Source of the DNA: Lentzea cavernae
Lineage (GTDB): Bacteria > Actinomycetota > Actinomycetes > Mycobacteriales > Pseudonocardiaceae
Assembly: GCF_014653695.1 (NCBI RefSeq)
Contig: NZ_BNAR01000015.1
Span: forward strand, 62,001-126,000
DNA: 64,000 bases
Reading direction: 5' to 3'
Below the pieces are notes generated by a model. The model ran no database searches, had not been told where the DNA came from, and saw only the letters and a list, made by a program, of their open reading frames with translations. Numbering within the stretch: position 1 is the first letter of the stretch; every line of letters starts with the position of its first letter. The position numbers and the translations under genes are program-made. Below, piece after piece: positions 35,358-43,564 of this stretch.

Positions 35358-36329
35358 TTACACCGCTTGGGCGAGCGAGACCGCGAACCTGCCCTCCGCG
35401 TCGGTCCACCAGCGGTGCAGCGAGAACCCGCCGGCCTCCAGCTCCTGCTTCACGCCCTCCTCGCGGAACTTGGCCGACACCTCGGTCCGCAGTTCCTCGC
35501 CCTCGTGGAACTCGACGGTCAGGCCGAGCTCGGCGAGCGTCACGCGCATCGCCCGCTTCGCCCGCAGGCGCATCTCGATCCACTCCTGCTCGGCGTTCCA
35601 CAACGCCACGTGCTCGAACGCGTCGACGTCGAAGTCGCCGCCGACTTCGCGGTTGAGCACGTTCAGCACGTTGCGGTTGAACTCCGCCGTCACGCCCTGC
35701 TCGTCGTCGTACGCGCGCACCAGCGTCTGCTCGTCCTTCACCAGGTCCGTGCCGAGCAGCAGCCACTCCCCCGGCTCCAGCACGTCGCGGACCGTGCGGA
35801 GGAACTTCTCGCGCTCCTCCGGGATCAGGTTGCCGATCGTGCCGCCCAGGAACGCGACCACGCGCGGCGACTCGCCCGGCAGCAACGCGAGGTGCTGGGT
35901 GAAGTCGCCGACCACCCCGTGCACCCGCAGGCCCGGGTAGTCCGCGATGATCGCGTGCGCGGCCTCGGTGAGCGCCGACACCGACACGTCCTGCGGCACG
36001 AACTCCCGCAGCGTCCCGTGCTCCCGCAACGCGCTGAGCAGCAGCCTCGTCTTCTCCGACGAGCCGGAACCCAGCTCCACCAACGAGTGCGCGCCCGTCG
36101 TCGCCGCGATCTCGCCCGCCCGTTCGGCGAGCACCTCGCGTTCGGCACGGGTCGGGTAGTACTCGGGCAGTCGCGTGATGTCCTCGAACAACGCGCTGCC
36201 GACGGCGTCGTAGAACCACTTCGGCGAGACCCACTTCGGGTCCGCGGTCAGTCCGGCCCGCACATCGGCACGTAGCGCGTGTGCGGCGTCCTCCGGCTTG
36301 AGATGAACGTCCAGCACCGGCTCGGTCAT
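35358..36329 (-). CDS. egtD: L-histidine N(alpha)-methyltransferase EgtD
   Basis: A 323-residue SAM-dependent enzyme that trimethylates histidine to hercynine, first step of ergothioneine synthesis. Motifs: S-P-K-W-F-Y-D-A-V-G-S-A-L-F-E-D-I-T-R-L-P-E-Y-Y-P-T-R, SAM loop E-L-G-S-G-S-S-E-K-T-R, D-V-S-V-S-A-L, F-L-G-G-T-I-G-N, and C-terminal S-L-H-R-W-W-T-D. ATG 36329 overlaps the egtC stop by 4 bp. Last gene of egtABCD. Confidence 0.97.
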   Translation of the reverse strand: MTEPVLDVHLKPEDAAHALRADVRAGLTADPKWVSPKWFYDAVGSALFEDITRLPEYYPTRAEREVLAERAGEIAATTGAHSLVELGSGSSEKTRLLLSALREHGTLREFVPQDVSVSALTEAAHAIIADYPGLRVHGVVGDFTQHLALLPGESPRVVAFLGGTIGNLIPEEREKFLRTVRDVLEPGEWLLLGTDLVKDEQTLVRAYDDEQGVTAEFNRNVLNVLNREVGGDFDVDAFEHVALWNAEQEWIEMRLRAKRAMRVTLAELGLTVEFHEGEELRTEVSAKFREEGVKQELEAGGFSLHRWWTDAEGRFAVSLAQAV

Positions 36330-37051
36330 ATCGGTCGAACCTCCACAGTGGATGGATCCGCGGTGACCACGTGCCGGTCGGGGATCTCCCGCCAGCCCGG
36401 GTCGTCGTCGAGCCGTTCGGACGCGATGGTCACGCCCTGGCCCTTCTGCAGCACCCACAGGGCGTGTGTCCACGTCGTCCCCGCGAGCACCTTTCCGTTG
36501 GTCAGCAGGAAGTTCAGCCGCGACCTCGGCGCCGCGTCCGCGACTTCCCGCACGAGTTCGGCGAGCGCCCCGGCCGGGTCCTTCCCCGTCTCCAGCCGAC
36601 GCCTCAGCACCGTCCACAACAACGCGGAGTCGGTGGGGGCGTCCATGGTGAGCAGGTCGGTCATGTCGAGCGTCTTCGCGAGCCCCGCCGCGGTGTGCGG
36701 CCAGCCGTCGACGCGTCCGTTGTGGCTGAACAACCACGTGCCGTCGGTGAACGGAGCGCAGGCCGCGTCCGAGACCGGCATGCCCGTGGTCGCGGACCGC
36801 ACCGCCGCCAGGAACGCCGTCGACTCGGCGGACGCGAGCTGGCGCAGGTTCGCGTCGCTCCACAACGTCCCGGCGCGCCGGTACCGCACCGGGCCGGGGA
36901 ACCAGCCGACGCCGTAGCCGTCGACGTTCACGGTTCCGCCGGCCCGCATGTCGGCGGGCGCGTAGGACTGGTGCTCCAACGAGTGCGGTGCGTCGTACAG
37001 CAGGCTGGCGACGGGCACGGCTGCGCCCAGGTAAGCCAGATGGCGGCACAT
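36326..37051 (-). CDS. egtC: Ergothioneine biosynthesis amidohydrolase EgtC
   Basis: A 241-residue Ntn-type class-II amidotransferase-like hydrolase that removes glutamate from gamma-glutamyl-hercynylcysteine sulfoxide. The start M-C-R-H-L-A-Y-L-G exposes the catalytic N-terminal Cys2. D-G-Y-G-V-G-W-F and F-S-H-N-G-R-V-D-G-W are the family motifs. Starts 4 bp after the egtB stop and overlaps egtD. Confidence 0.97.
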   Translation of the reverse strand: MCRHLAYLGAAVPVASLLYDAPHSLEHQSYAPADMRAGGTVNVDGYGVGWFPGPVRYRRAGTLWSDANLRQLASAESTAFLAAVRSATTGMPVSDAACAPFTDGTWLFSHNGRVDGWPHTAAGLAKTLDMTDLLTMDAPTDSALLWTVLRRRLETGKDPAGALAELVREVADAAPRSRLNFLLTNGKVLAGTTWTHALWVLQKGQGVTIASERLDDDPGWREIPDRHVVTADPSTVEVRPI

Positions 37052-37055
37052 CGGC

Positions 37056-38360
37056 CTAGGCGTCCCTGGCGCAGCGGAAGCCGGCGAAGATCTGCCTCCT
37101 GATCGGGTAGTCCCAGTTGCGGAAGGTCGCGCGGACCGCGGAGGAGTCGGTGCCGAACGAGCCGCCGCGCAGCACCTTGTAGTCCGGCCCGAAGAAGACC
37201 TCGGAGTACTCCTTGTACGGGAACACCTCAAAGCCGGGGTAGGGACCGAAGTCGCTGGAGGTCCACTCCCACACGTCACCCATGAGCTGGTGCACCCCCG
37301 CCGGGGACGCACCCCGCGGGTACGCGCCGACCGGGGCCGGGCGCAGGTGGCGCTGGCCGAGGTTCGCGTGCGCCTCGGTCGGCTGCTCGTCGCCCCACGG
37401 GTAGCGGCGGGTCTTCCCGGAGGCCGTGTCGAACCGGGCCGCCTTCTCCCACTCGGGCTCCGTCGGCAGGCGCTTGCCGGCCCACCTCGCGTAGGCCTGC
37501 GCCTCGTGGAAGCACACGTGCACAACGGGTTCGTCCGGCACGATCGGCTCCGTCACGCCGAACGCCGTGCGCACGAACGAGTTCTCCTCGCGCTGCCAGA
37601 ACCTCGGCGCGACCAGCTTCGCCGTCGTGCGGTGCTCCCAGCCCTCGTCCGTCCACAGGCGACGGTCGTCGTACCCGCCGGCGAGGACGAACTGGGCGTA
37701 CTCGCCGTTCGTGACCGGGGTGGTGTCGATGAAGAACGAGTCGACGTGGACGGCGTGCGCGGGCCGTTCGTTGTCCAGCGCCCACGGTTCGTCCGAAGTG
37801 CCCATCTCGAACGGTCCGCCCGGGATGAACACCTCCGTCGTGGGCACGAGGCTCCCGGAGGGCGGCGGCGGTGCGTGCAGCACCGGTTCGCCCGTGCGGA
37901 GCTGGTGCGTGGCGAGCATCGTCTCGTCGTGCTGCTGCTCGTGCTGCACGATCATGCCGAACGCGAAGGCGTTCTCGACGAGCCGGCGGCCTTGCAGCGG
38001 CACCTTCTCCAGCACGTCGAACACCTTGCCGCGCACGTCCCCGACGTACTGGCGGGTCTCGCTGGGGTTGAGCAGCGGCAACTCGGGCCGCACGCTGCGC
38101 GAGAACTTGAACGCGTCGTAGTACTCGTCGATGTCGCTGCGCACCGGTTCGCGTCCGCCGACGTCGCGAACGAGCCACAGCTCTTCCTGGTTGCCGATGT
38201 GCGCCAGGTCCCAGACCAGGGGCGACATCAGTTTCGAGTGCTGCCGCACGAGGTCGTGCTCGTCGACGGCGTCGGTCAGGGCGGTGGAACGCGCACGCGA
38301 GCGCAGCAGTTGCTCCGCCACTTGCTCGCGGAGGCGGTCTCCGTCGATTTGGCTGGTCAC
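37056..38360 (-). CDS. egtB: Ergothioneine sulfoxide synthase EgtB
   Basis: A 434-residue non-heme iron enzyme forming the C-S bond between hercynine and gamma-glutamylcysteine. N-terminal DinB-like domain with iron ligands in W-D-L-A-H-I-G-N-Q-E-E-L-W and Q-H-E-Q-Q-H-D-E-T, then a C-terminal FGE-sulfatase domain (P-G-G-P-F-E-M-G-T; W-A-G-K-R-L-P-T-E-P-E-W-E; G-D-V-W-E-W-T; L-R-G-G-S-F). Translation is coupled to egtA by a 4-bp overlap. Confidence 0.97.
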   Translation of the reverse strand: MTSQIDGDRLREQVAEQLLRSRARSTALTDAVDEHDLVRQHSKLMSPLVWDLAHIGNQEELWLVRDVGGREPVRSDIDEYYDAFKFSRSVRPELPLLNPSETRQYVGDVRGKVFDVLEKVPLQGRRLVENAFAFGMIVQHEQQHDETMLATHQLRTGEPVLHAPPPPSGSLVPTTEVFIPGGPFEMGTSDEPWALDNERPAHAVHVDSFFIDTTPVTNGEYAQFVLAGGYDDRRLWTDEGWEHRTTAKLVAPRFWQREENSFVRTAFGVTEPIVPDEPVVHVCFHEAQAYARWAGKRLPTEPEWEKAARFDTASGKTRRYPWGDEQPTEAHANLGQRHLRPAPVGAYPRGASPAGVHQLMGDVWEWTSSDFGPYPGFEVFPYKEYSEVFFGPDYKVLRGGSFGTDSSAVRATFRNWDYPIRRQIFAGFRCARDA

Positions 38361-39556
38361 AGCTTCCCCTCAAGCTCCCGGCTGATCAAGCCGATCTGGT
38401 CGTGGGAGAGTCCGGTGCGGGGCAGGGCCTCGATGCCCAGCGCCACAACGTCTTTCGCGGCACGCGCGATGCGTTCGTCCGCCAAACCGTGCCGCGCGGC
38501 CATGAGCCACCGCCCGGCCGCCCGATCCGTCGCCGCCAGCACACCGTCCACAACGGACGGGTCGCTGAACAGCGCGACGAGCAGCGCACTCGGCGCGATC
38601 CACCCGCCGGGCGCGGGTGTGTCGAGGTACCTGATCTCGATGTACCCGCGCGGCCGGACCGGCGGGAACATCAACGACATGTGGTAGTCGAGGTCGTCGC
38701 TCGTCGGGGCGCGGTCGTGCGCCCCGCCGATCCACTCCGCGAACGTGAACTTCCTTTGCGGAATCCAGCTGGAACTGGGCCCGCGCACCACGATGACGGG
38801 TGTGTCGACGACTCTTCGCGCATAGGCCTGAGCCGGATCGGCGCACACGGCACTGGGTCTGGTGCGCACGGGATCACAGCCGTAGAGCGCCCGCATGCGC
38901 GCGGACGCCCAGTCCTGGTGCATGCCACCGATGCTGGGCGAGTTCGCGAACAACGCGATCATCACCGGCCCGAGCTGGTGCACGGCGGCCCACCTGTCCT
39001 GCACGTGCTTCTGCTCGCCGAAGTCGAGGCACACCTGCAGGCCCGCGGTGTTGCACATCATCGAGATGCCGTCCTGGCCGAGCGCGCCGAACGCGTGCTC
39101 CATCGCCGCGTACCGGGGCACCTGCAGCATGCGCGTGGGACGTCGGTGCACGTCAGCACCCTTGTCACCGAGGACGAGACCGTGCTCGGCCAGCATCGCG
39201 GTGAGCAGGGAGATGTCCTGGGTGACCGTGGAGAAGAGTTCCGGGAGGCTGGTGCAGGGAGGAGTGGAGATCTCGACCTGCCCGCCCGGTTCGACGGTCA
39301 GCGGGGTGCCGCTGGGAAGCGGCCTCTGCGGGCTGTCCGGAACCAAAGTGGGTGGTGCGTGGTCGCCCAGTGCCGCGGCGAGCCGATGTCGATCGAGGAC
39401 CTGCGCAGGGTCTTCGGCATGGTGCACGGTCCATTCGAGCTCCACGCCGAAGAGCTTCGGAGGCCCGTGCTTGAAACAGACCGAGGCGACGTACGCCTCA
39501 GCCTCGGCGCGGTCGGCGAACCTCGCCGGCGCCCTTTTGCTACGCAACGCAGTCAC
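38357..39556 (-). CDS. egtA: Glutamate-cysteine ligase EgtA
   Basis: A 399-residue ATP-dependent ligase making gamma-glutamylcysteine for the ergothioneine pathway. GCS2-type features: F-G-V-E-L-E-W-T-V, E-P-G-G-Q-V-E-I-S-T-P-P, M-M-C-N-T-A-G-L-Q-V-C-L-D-F, Y-I-E-I-R-Y-L-D. GTG 39556 is chosen because GGGAG lies upstream and the protein starts T-A-L-R-S-K-R. It is the first gene of the operon; a perfect 26-bp palindrome lies 94 bp upstream. No egtE is present next to egtD. Confidence 0.96.
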   Translation of the reverse strand: MTALRSKRAPARFADRAEAEAYVASVCFKHGPPKLFGVELEWTVHHAEDPAQVLDRHRLAAALGDHAPPTLVPDSPQRPLPSGTPLTVEPGGQVEISTPPCTSLPELFSTVTQDISLLTAMLAEHGLVLGDKGADVHRRPTRMLQVPRYAAMEHAFGALGQDGISMMCNTAGLQVCLDFGEQKHVQDRWAAVHQLGPVMIALFANSPSIGGMHQDWASARMRALYGCDPVRTRPSAVCADPAQAYARRVVDTPVIVVRGPSSSWIPQRKFTFAEWIGGAHDRAPTSDDLDYHMSLMFPPVRPRGYIEIRYLDTPAPGGWIAPSALLVALFSDPSVVDGVLAATDRAAGRWLMAARHGLADERIARAAKDVVALGIEALPRTGLSHDQIGLISRELEGKL

Positions 39557-39650
39557 GCTGCCACACTCCCCGTGATCGTCTGGCCCGTTCGACGCTACAC
39601 GCGGGGTCTGACACTCGCAGCCCTCCAATCCTTACGAAACAAGTGATGCC

Positions 39651-39676
39651 GCCCGTGTGCACGCGTGCACACGGGC
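39651..39676. promoter_or_regulatory. Perfect 26-bp palindrome upstream of egtA
   Basis: Arms GCCCGTGTGCACG and CGTGCACACGGGC meet without spacer. It lies 94 bp before the egtA start, between egtA and a small plus-strand gene; a regulator site or a hairpin are both possible. Confidence 0.7.
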
Positions 39677-39696
39677 AGCTGTCCCACAGTCTGGAG

Positions 39697-39867
39697 ATGT
39701 GTTCTTACGTCCTGGCATTCGAACGGCCGCGCAACACCGTGTTGGCGGTTGACGCGTTCTTGATCGCCGTCCCGATCCGGGCCGTCGACGGTCCGGAAGT
39801 GATTCCCGGCACGGTCGCGGTGTTCAACGCGTACAAGGTGAACGCGTACGGAGGACTCACGGCCTGA
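39697..39867 (+). CDS. Small hypothetical protein
   Basis: A possible 56-residue protein (M-C-S-Y-V-L-A-F-E-R-P-R-N-T-V-L-A-V-D-A-F...) with strongly GC-biased third positions. No SD is visible; in-frame ATG 39643 or GTG 39655 would place the palindrome inside the gene. The sequence is not recognised. It overlaps the convergent sugar dehydrogenase by 11 bp. Confidence 0.45.
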   Translation: MCSYVLAFERPRNTVLAVDAFLIAVPIRAVDGPEVIPGTVAVFNAYKVNAYGGLTA

Positions 39868-42325
39868 AAGCGCTCCCTCCCTCATAGACGACGTCGATGT
39901 GCAGGATCCGGTCGTTGCCCGCCGACCCGTCCTTGTCGGTCGTCGTCGTCAGCCAGATGTCGCCTTCGGAGTCCACCTCGACCGTCCGCAGCCGGTTGTA
40001 GGTGCCCTGGAAGTAGATCTGCTGGTCGACGAGGTTGCCGTTCGCGTCGATGCGCATCCGGTAGATGCGCTGGCCGACGGTCGTGGCCACGAACACGTGG
40101 TCGTTGATGATCGTCAGGCCCGACGGCGACGCCTGCGAGGTCGGCCAGGTCTTCTTCGGGGCGACGGTGCCGGCGCAGTTGCCGATCGTGCCCTCGCAGG
40201 GCTCCCAGCCGTAGTTGCCGCCCTTGGTGATGAGGTTGACCTCGTCCTGCTGCGAGTTGCCGAACTCCGAGGCCCACAGGCGGCCCTGCGAGTCGAAGTC
40301 GAGGCCCTGCACGTTGCGGTGGCCGTAGCTCCAGATCGCCTTGCCGGGGAACGGGTTGTCGGACGGGATGGAGCCGTCCGCGTTGAGGCGCAGGATCTTG
40401 CCTGCGTTGGTGTTCAGGTTCTGCGCGTTGTTGCCGTTCTGCGCGTCCCCGGTCGAGACGAACAGGTACCGGCCGTCCGGGCTGAACCGCAGACGCCCGC
40501 CGTTGTGGTAGCGGTTCTTCGGCACACCGTCGAGCAACGTCGTCCAGCCGGAGAGCCCCGTGCCGTCGAACTGGGCCCTGACCAGCCGGTTTCCGTTCGC
40601 GTAGGTGTGGTAGACGTAGATGAACCGGTCGGAGGCGAAGTTCTTCGACACCTCGATGCCGAGCGCGCCGCCCTCACCGTTGGTGCCGACCGCGCCGGGC
40701 ACCTTGCCGACGACGGTCTTGGCACCGGCCTCGGTCACCCTCAGCACGTTGAACGTCTCGCGCTCGGTGACCAGCGCCGAGCCGTCGGGCAGGAACGCGA
40801 GCCCCCACGCCACGTCGACACCGGACGCGATCTGCTTGACCGCGCCGGGGTTCGGCACCCCGGTGCCACCACCCGCGACGGGCTTGACGGAGATCTCGCC
40901 GGAGAACGCCGAGAGGTTGCCCGCCGCGTCCTTGGCCCGCACCTTCACCGCGTACGTCTGCCCGGTGGTCAGACCGGCGACCGTCGCCGATGTGGCCGAC
41001 CCGTCCGCGGTCTGCTTCAGCGCGCCGTCGAAGTGGATCTCGTACCCGGTGACGCCCACGTTGTCGCTCGACGCGCCCCACGCGAGGGAGACGCTGGTCG
41101 ACGTGGCCCCGGTGGACCGCGGCGCACCCGGAACGGTGGGCGCCTGGTCGTCCGCGGGCGCGGGCTTGGTGCGGCCCGGCACGTTGTTGGAGGCCTGCGA
41201 GACGTTGCCCGCGCGGTCCTTCGCGAACACGGTCCAGTCGTACTCGACGTCAGCCCGCAACCCGGTGGCCGTCGCCTCCAGCACGTTCCCGACACTCGTG
41301 ACGAGCTGCCCGTGCTGGTAGACGTCGTACCCGGTGACCCCGACGTTGTCCGTGGCCGCCTCCCACTTCAACGACACCGAGTTGTGCGTCGAGGACACGA
41401 ACCGCAGGTTCCGCGGCGGCGTCGGCGCCTCGTCGTCCGGCGGCCCGACCAGCACCGCACTCACCTTGTCCGCGTTCGGCCCGCCGTTGACGGTGGTCGA
41501 GGTCGCCTTGATCCTGTTGGCACCGGCGTGCAACACGGCCCGCACGGTCCGCGTCTGCCACGTCGTCCACGCCCCCGTCCCGGGGAACGACACCGCCTGC
41601 GCGTTCACCCCGTCCACCGTCACCGACACGGGCCGGTCCGCCGTGGTCCCGTTGGCGTAGCGGAACGTGAGGTCGTGCTCCCCACCGGACTCCGCGTTGA
41701 TCGTGTACTCGACCGACGACCCGATGACGTTGTCGTAGTTGACGAACCCCCGCCCGGAGAAGCCGGCCCAGTTCGACTCCACGACCCCCTGGCCGACGAC
41801 CGCGTCCTCCGCCTCCTGCTCGAGCGCGGCAGCGGCCTCCTCGACCTCCAGGTAGTCGAGGTTGGGCCCACCCGTGGCACCGGTGGACGTGACCTTGATC
41901 TTGTTCACGCCCGCGTTCACCGTGACCGTGTTCTCGGCCGACACCCACGCCGTCCACGCACCGGTACCAGCGAAGGCGCGCTCGTCGACGGCCAGCGCAC
42001 CGTTGACGCTCACGTCAGCGGGCCGGTTGTCCGCGGACCCGTTGGCGTACCGCAGGACCAGCTTCACCTGCCCCGCCTTCGCCGCGTTCACGGTGAACTC
42101 GACCGAACTCCCCACGACGTTGTCGACGTTCACGAACCCGGCCCCCGAAAACCCGGCGTGGTTCGACTCCACCACACCCTGCGAGACGACCGCGTTCTCC
42201 GCTTCGTACCGCACCGGCGCCCCGAGGGCCGCCTCCGGTACCGACATGACCGCGACGGCCGTCGCACAGCCAACGCCCATCGCGCCGAACGCGCGCAACG
42301 CTGTTCGGCTTCTACTCGGTGCCAC
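39857..42325 (-). CDS. Modular secreted PQQ-dependent sugar dehydrogenase with CBM and FN3 domains
   Basis: An 822-residue exported enzyme. Signal peptide (about 1-35), then two CBM6/35-like beta-sandwich domains (Y-E-A-E-N-A-V-V ... G-F-V-N-V-D-N; E-A-E-D-A-V-V ... G-F-V-N-Y-D-N), two FN3 domains (P-P-R-N-L-R-F-V-S-S-T ... S-V-S-L-K-W; P-G-A-P-R-S-T-G-A-T) and a C-terminal soluble glucose/sorbosone dehydrogenase beta-propeller (G-L-A-F-L-P-D-G-S-A-L-V-T-E-R; Y-H-N-G-G-R-L-R-F-S-P-D-G-R-Y; G-H-R-N-V-Q-G-L). GTG 42325 has GGGAGG 7 bases upstream. It probably oxidises polysaccharide-bound or released sugars, perhaps feeding electrons to lytic polysaccharide monooxygenases (inference). The palindrome upstream suggests sugar control. 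Confidence 0.9.
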   Translation of the reverse strand: MAPSRSRTALRAFGAMGVGCATAVAVMSVPEAALGAPVRYEAENAVVSQGVVESNHAGFSGAGFVNVDNVVGSSVEFTVNAAKAGQVKLVLRYANGSADNRPADVSVNGALAVDERAFAGTGAWTAWVSAENTVTVNAGVNKIKVTSTGATGGPNLDYLEVEEAAAALEQEAEDAVVGQGVVESNWAGFSGRGFVNYDNVIGSSVEYTINAESGGEHDLTFRYANGTTADRPVSVTVDGVNAQAVSFPGTGAWTTWQTRTVRAVLHAGANRIKATSTTVNGGPNADKVSAVLVGPPDDEAPTPPRNLRFVSSTHNSVSLKWEAATDNVGVTGYDVYQHGQLVTSVGNVLEATATGLRADVEYDWTVFAKDRAGNVSQASNNVPGRTKPAPADDQAPTVPGAPRSTGATSTSVSLAWGASSDNVGVTGYEIHFDGALKQTADGSATSATVAGLTTGQTYAVKVRAKDAAGNLSAFSGEISVKPVAGGGTGVPNPGAVKQIASGVDVAWGLAFLPDGSALVTERETFNVLRVTEAGAKTVVGKVPGAVGTNGEGGALGIEVSKNFASDRFIYVYHTYANGNRLVRAQFDGTGLSGWTTLLDGVPKNRYHNGGRLRFSPDGRYLFVSTGDAQNGNNAQNLNTNAGKILRLNADGSIPSDNPFPGKAIWSYGHRNVQGLDFDSQGRLWASEFGNSQQDEVNLITKGGNYGWEPCEGTIGNCAGTVAPKKTWPTSQASPSGLTIINDHVFVATTVGQRIYRMRIDANGNLVDQQIYFQGTYNRLRTVEVDSEGDIWLTTTTDKDGSAGNDRILHIDVVYEGGSAFRP

Positions 42326-42378
42326 TGTTGTGCCTCCCACAAGACGGGTAGGGGGATCACGACGAGCGGCGGCGGATT

Positions 42379-42399
42379 CAGTTTAGAAACTTTCCTAAC
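42379..42399. promoter_or_regulatory. Imperfect palindrome upstream of the sugar dehydrogenase
   Basis: AGTTTAGAAA-C-TTTCCTAACT (two mismatched pairs) lies about 55 bp before the start codon in an AT-rich patch that stands out from the GC-rich surroundings. Likely operator for a sugar-responsive repressor. Confidence 0.55.
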
Positions 42400-42654
42400 T
42401 GTCGCGCAGATCACACCACCACGCGGCAGCTGAGTCAACCCTGTCGGCGACGTGCGGGAAAGCGCTTACCGGGATTCCGATACGTATCCCGGTCCTCTTT
42501 TCGGGGCGATGTGCGGTGCCCCCAGGCACTGGCCCGCGCAAAGCGACCGCGAGCCCGGCGCCTGGCAAGCCGTCCATGCGCCAAGCCTGGCATGGCGACG
42601 CGCGACGAGCAGTCTGAACATTCAGGTCCGGGTAGCGGTGCACCCCGCGAAGGC

Positions 42655-42807
42655 CTACCGCTCCCTCTGCTCAGCCAAAGCCGCGATCAAATCCGAAACC
42701 CCGCGGCTCAACAACAGATCCACCACGTGGACGCCTCTGGACTCACGCCGCTGCCACCCCAGGCGCTCCACGAGCGCAGACAGCTGAGTGGTCTCCCGCG
42801 TCTCCAT
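42655..42807 (-). CDS. Small hypothetical protein
   Basis: A possible 50-residue protein (M-E-T-R-E-T-T-Q-L-S-A-L-V-E-R-L-G-W...D-L-L-L-S-R-G-V-S-D-L) with helical character. The rest of the 42400-42880 gap has no better candidate. It might be a remnant of a larger regulator. Unrecognised. Confidence 0.35.
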   Translation of the reverse strand: METRETTQLSALVERLGWQRRESRGVHVVDLLLSRGVSDLIAALAEQRER

Positions 42808-42883
42808 GAGCCGAAACAATAAGCGCGCCGAACACCCCACCAGCACACCCCGGCCTGATGATCCACTCGAAAGGATCACAGGG

Positions 42884-42907
42884 TCCAATCCGTACGTACG
42901 GATTGGA
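42884..42907. promoter_or_regulatory. Perfect 24-bp palindrome, probable AcnR-like operator
   Basis: Arms TCCAATCCGTAC and GTACGGATTGGA are exact complements. It lies 31 bp before the TetR-family gene start, the usual place for an autoregulatory site, and has the CGTACG core frequent in TetR operators. Confidence 0.75.
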
Positions 42908-42938
42908 TTTCCCACCCACTCCCTGCGACCATCTACAG

Positions 42939-43532
42939 GTGCCCAGGGTGAGTCAGGACCACCTCGACGCCCGCCGCCGTCAGATCCTCGACGGCGCGCG
43001 TGCCTGTTTCGCGCGACACGGCTACGAGGGTGCCACCGTACGCCGCCTGGAGGAGGCCACGAGCCTTTCCCGCGGTGCGATCTTCCACCACTTCCGCGAC
43101 AAGGAGTCGCTCTTCCTCGCGCTGGCCGAGGACGACGCGCTCCGGATGGCGGACGTGGTCGCCGAGCAGGGCCTCGTCCAGGTCATGCGCGACCTCCTCG
43201 ACGAGCCGGAGAAGCGCACCGAGGAGCACGCCGCCGACTGGCTCGGCACGCGCCTCGAAGTCTCCCGCAGGCTCCGGACGGACCCCGACTTCCGCGCACG
43301 GTGGGCCAAAAGATCAGAACAGCTCACCGCCGCCACCCGCCAGCGCCTCATCCGGCAGCGCGAGGCCGGCAACCTGCGCGACGACGTCGACGTGACCGTG
43401 CTGACGAACTTCCTCGAGCTCGTGCTCGAGGGTCTCGTCTCCCACCTCGCCATGGGCCTGCCCGCGGACGACATGGAGCCGGTGCTCGATCTGGTGGAGG
43501 AAACCGTGCGGCGTCACCGTCGCAGCTCTTGA
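42939..43532 (+). CDS. TetR family regulator, AcnR-like
   Basis: A 197-residue repressor whose N-terminus (P-R-V-S-Q-D-H-L-D-A-R-R-R-Q-I-L-D-G-A-R-A-C) and HTH (T-V-R-R-L-E-E-A-T-S-L-S-R-G-A-I-F-H-H-F-R-D-K-E-S-L-F) match the aconitase repressor AcnR of corynebacteria and mycobacteria. The C-terminal D-W-L-G-T-R-L-E-V-S-R-R-L-R-T-D-P-D-F also matches. AcnR normally sits beside acn; no aconitase lies in this window. Here it is followed by a P450, 32 bp downstream. GTG 42939 gives the canonical N-terminus. Confidence 0.88.
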   Translation: MPRVSQDHLDARRRQILDGARACFARHGYEGATVRRLEEATSLSRGAIFHHFRDKESLFLALAEDDALRMADVVAEQGLVQVMRDLLDEPEKRTEEHAADWLGTRLEVSRRLRTDPDFRARWAKRSEQLTAATRQRLIRQREAGNLRDDVDVTVLTNFLELVLEGLVSHLAMGLPADDMEPVLDLVEETVRRHRRSS

Positions 43533-43564
43533 AACCGCGGTACCCGAAACCTCACTGTGGACCC

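Noticed and set aside
42395..42787. Two frames in the gap upstream of the AcnR-like gene
   Set aside because: Both overlap the palindromes or lack coding bias; only the 50-codon minus-strand frame was kept at low confidence.
26960..42850. Search for tRNA genes, CRISPR arrays and insertion sequences
   Set aside because: No cloverleaf with CCA-adjacent T-loop (GGTTCGAATCC type), no regularly spaced repeats and no transposase motifs were found here or elsewhere in the window.
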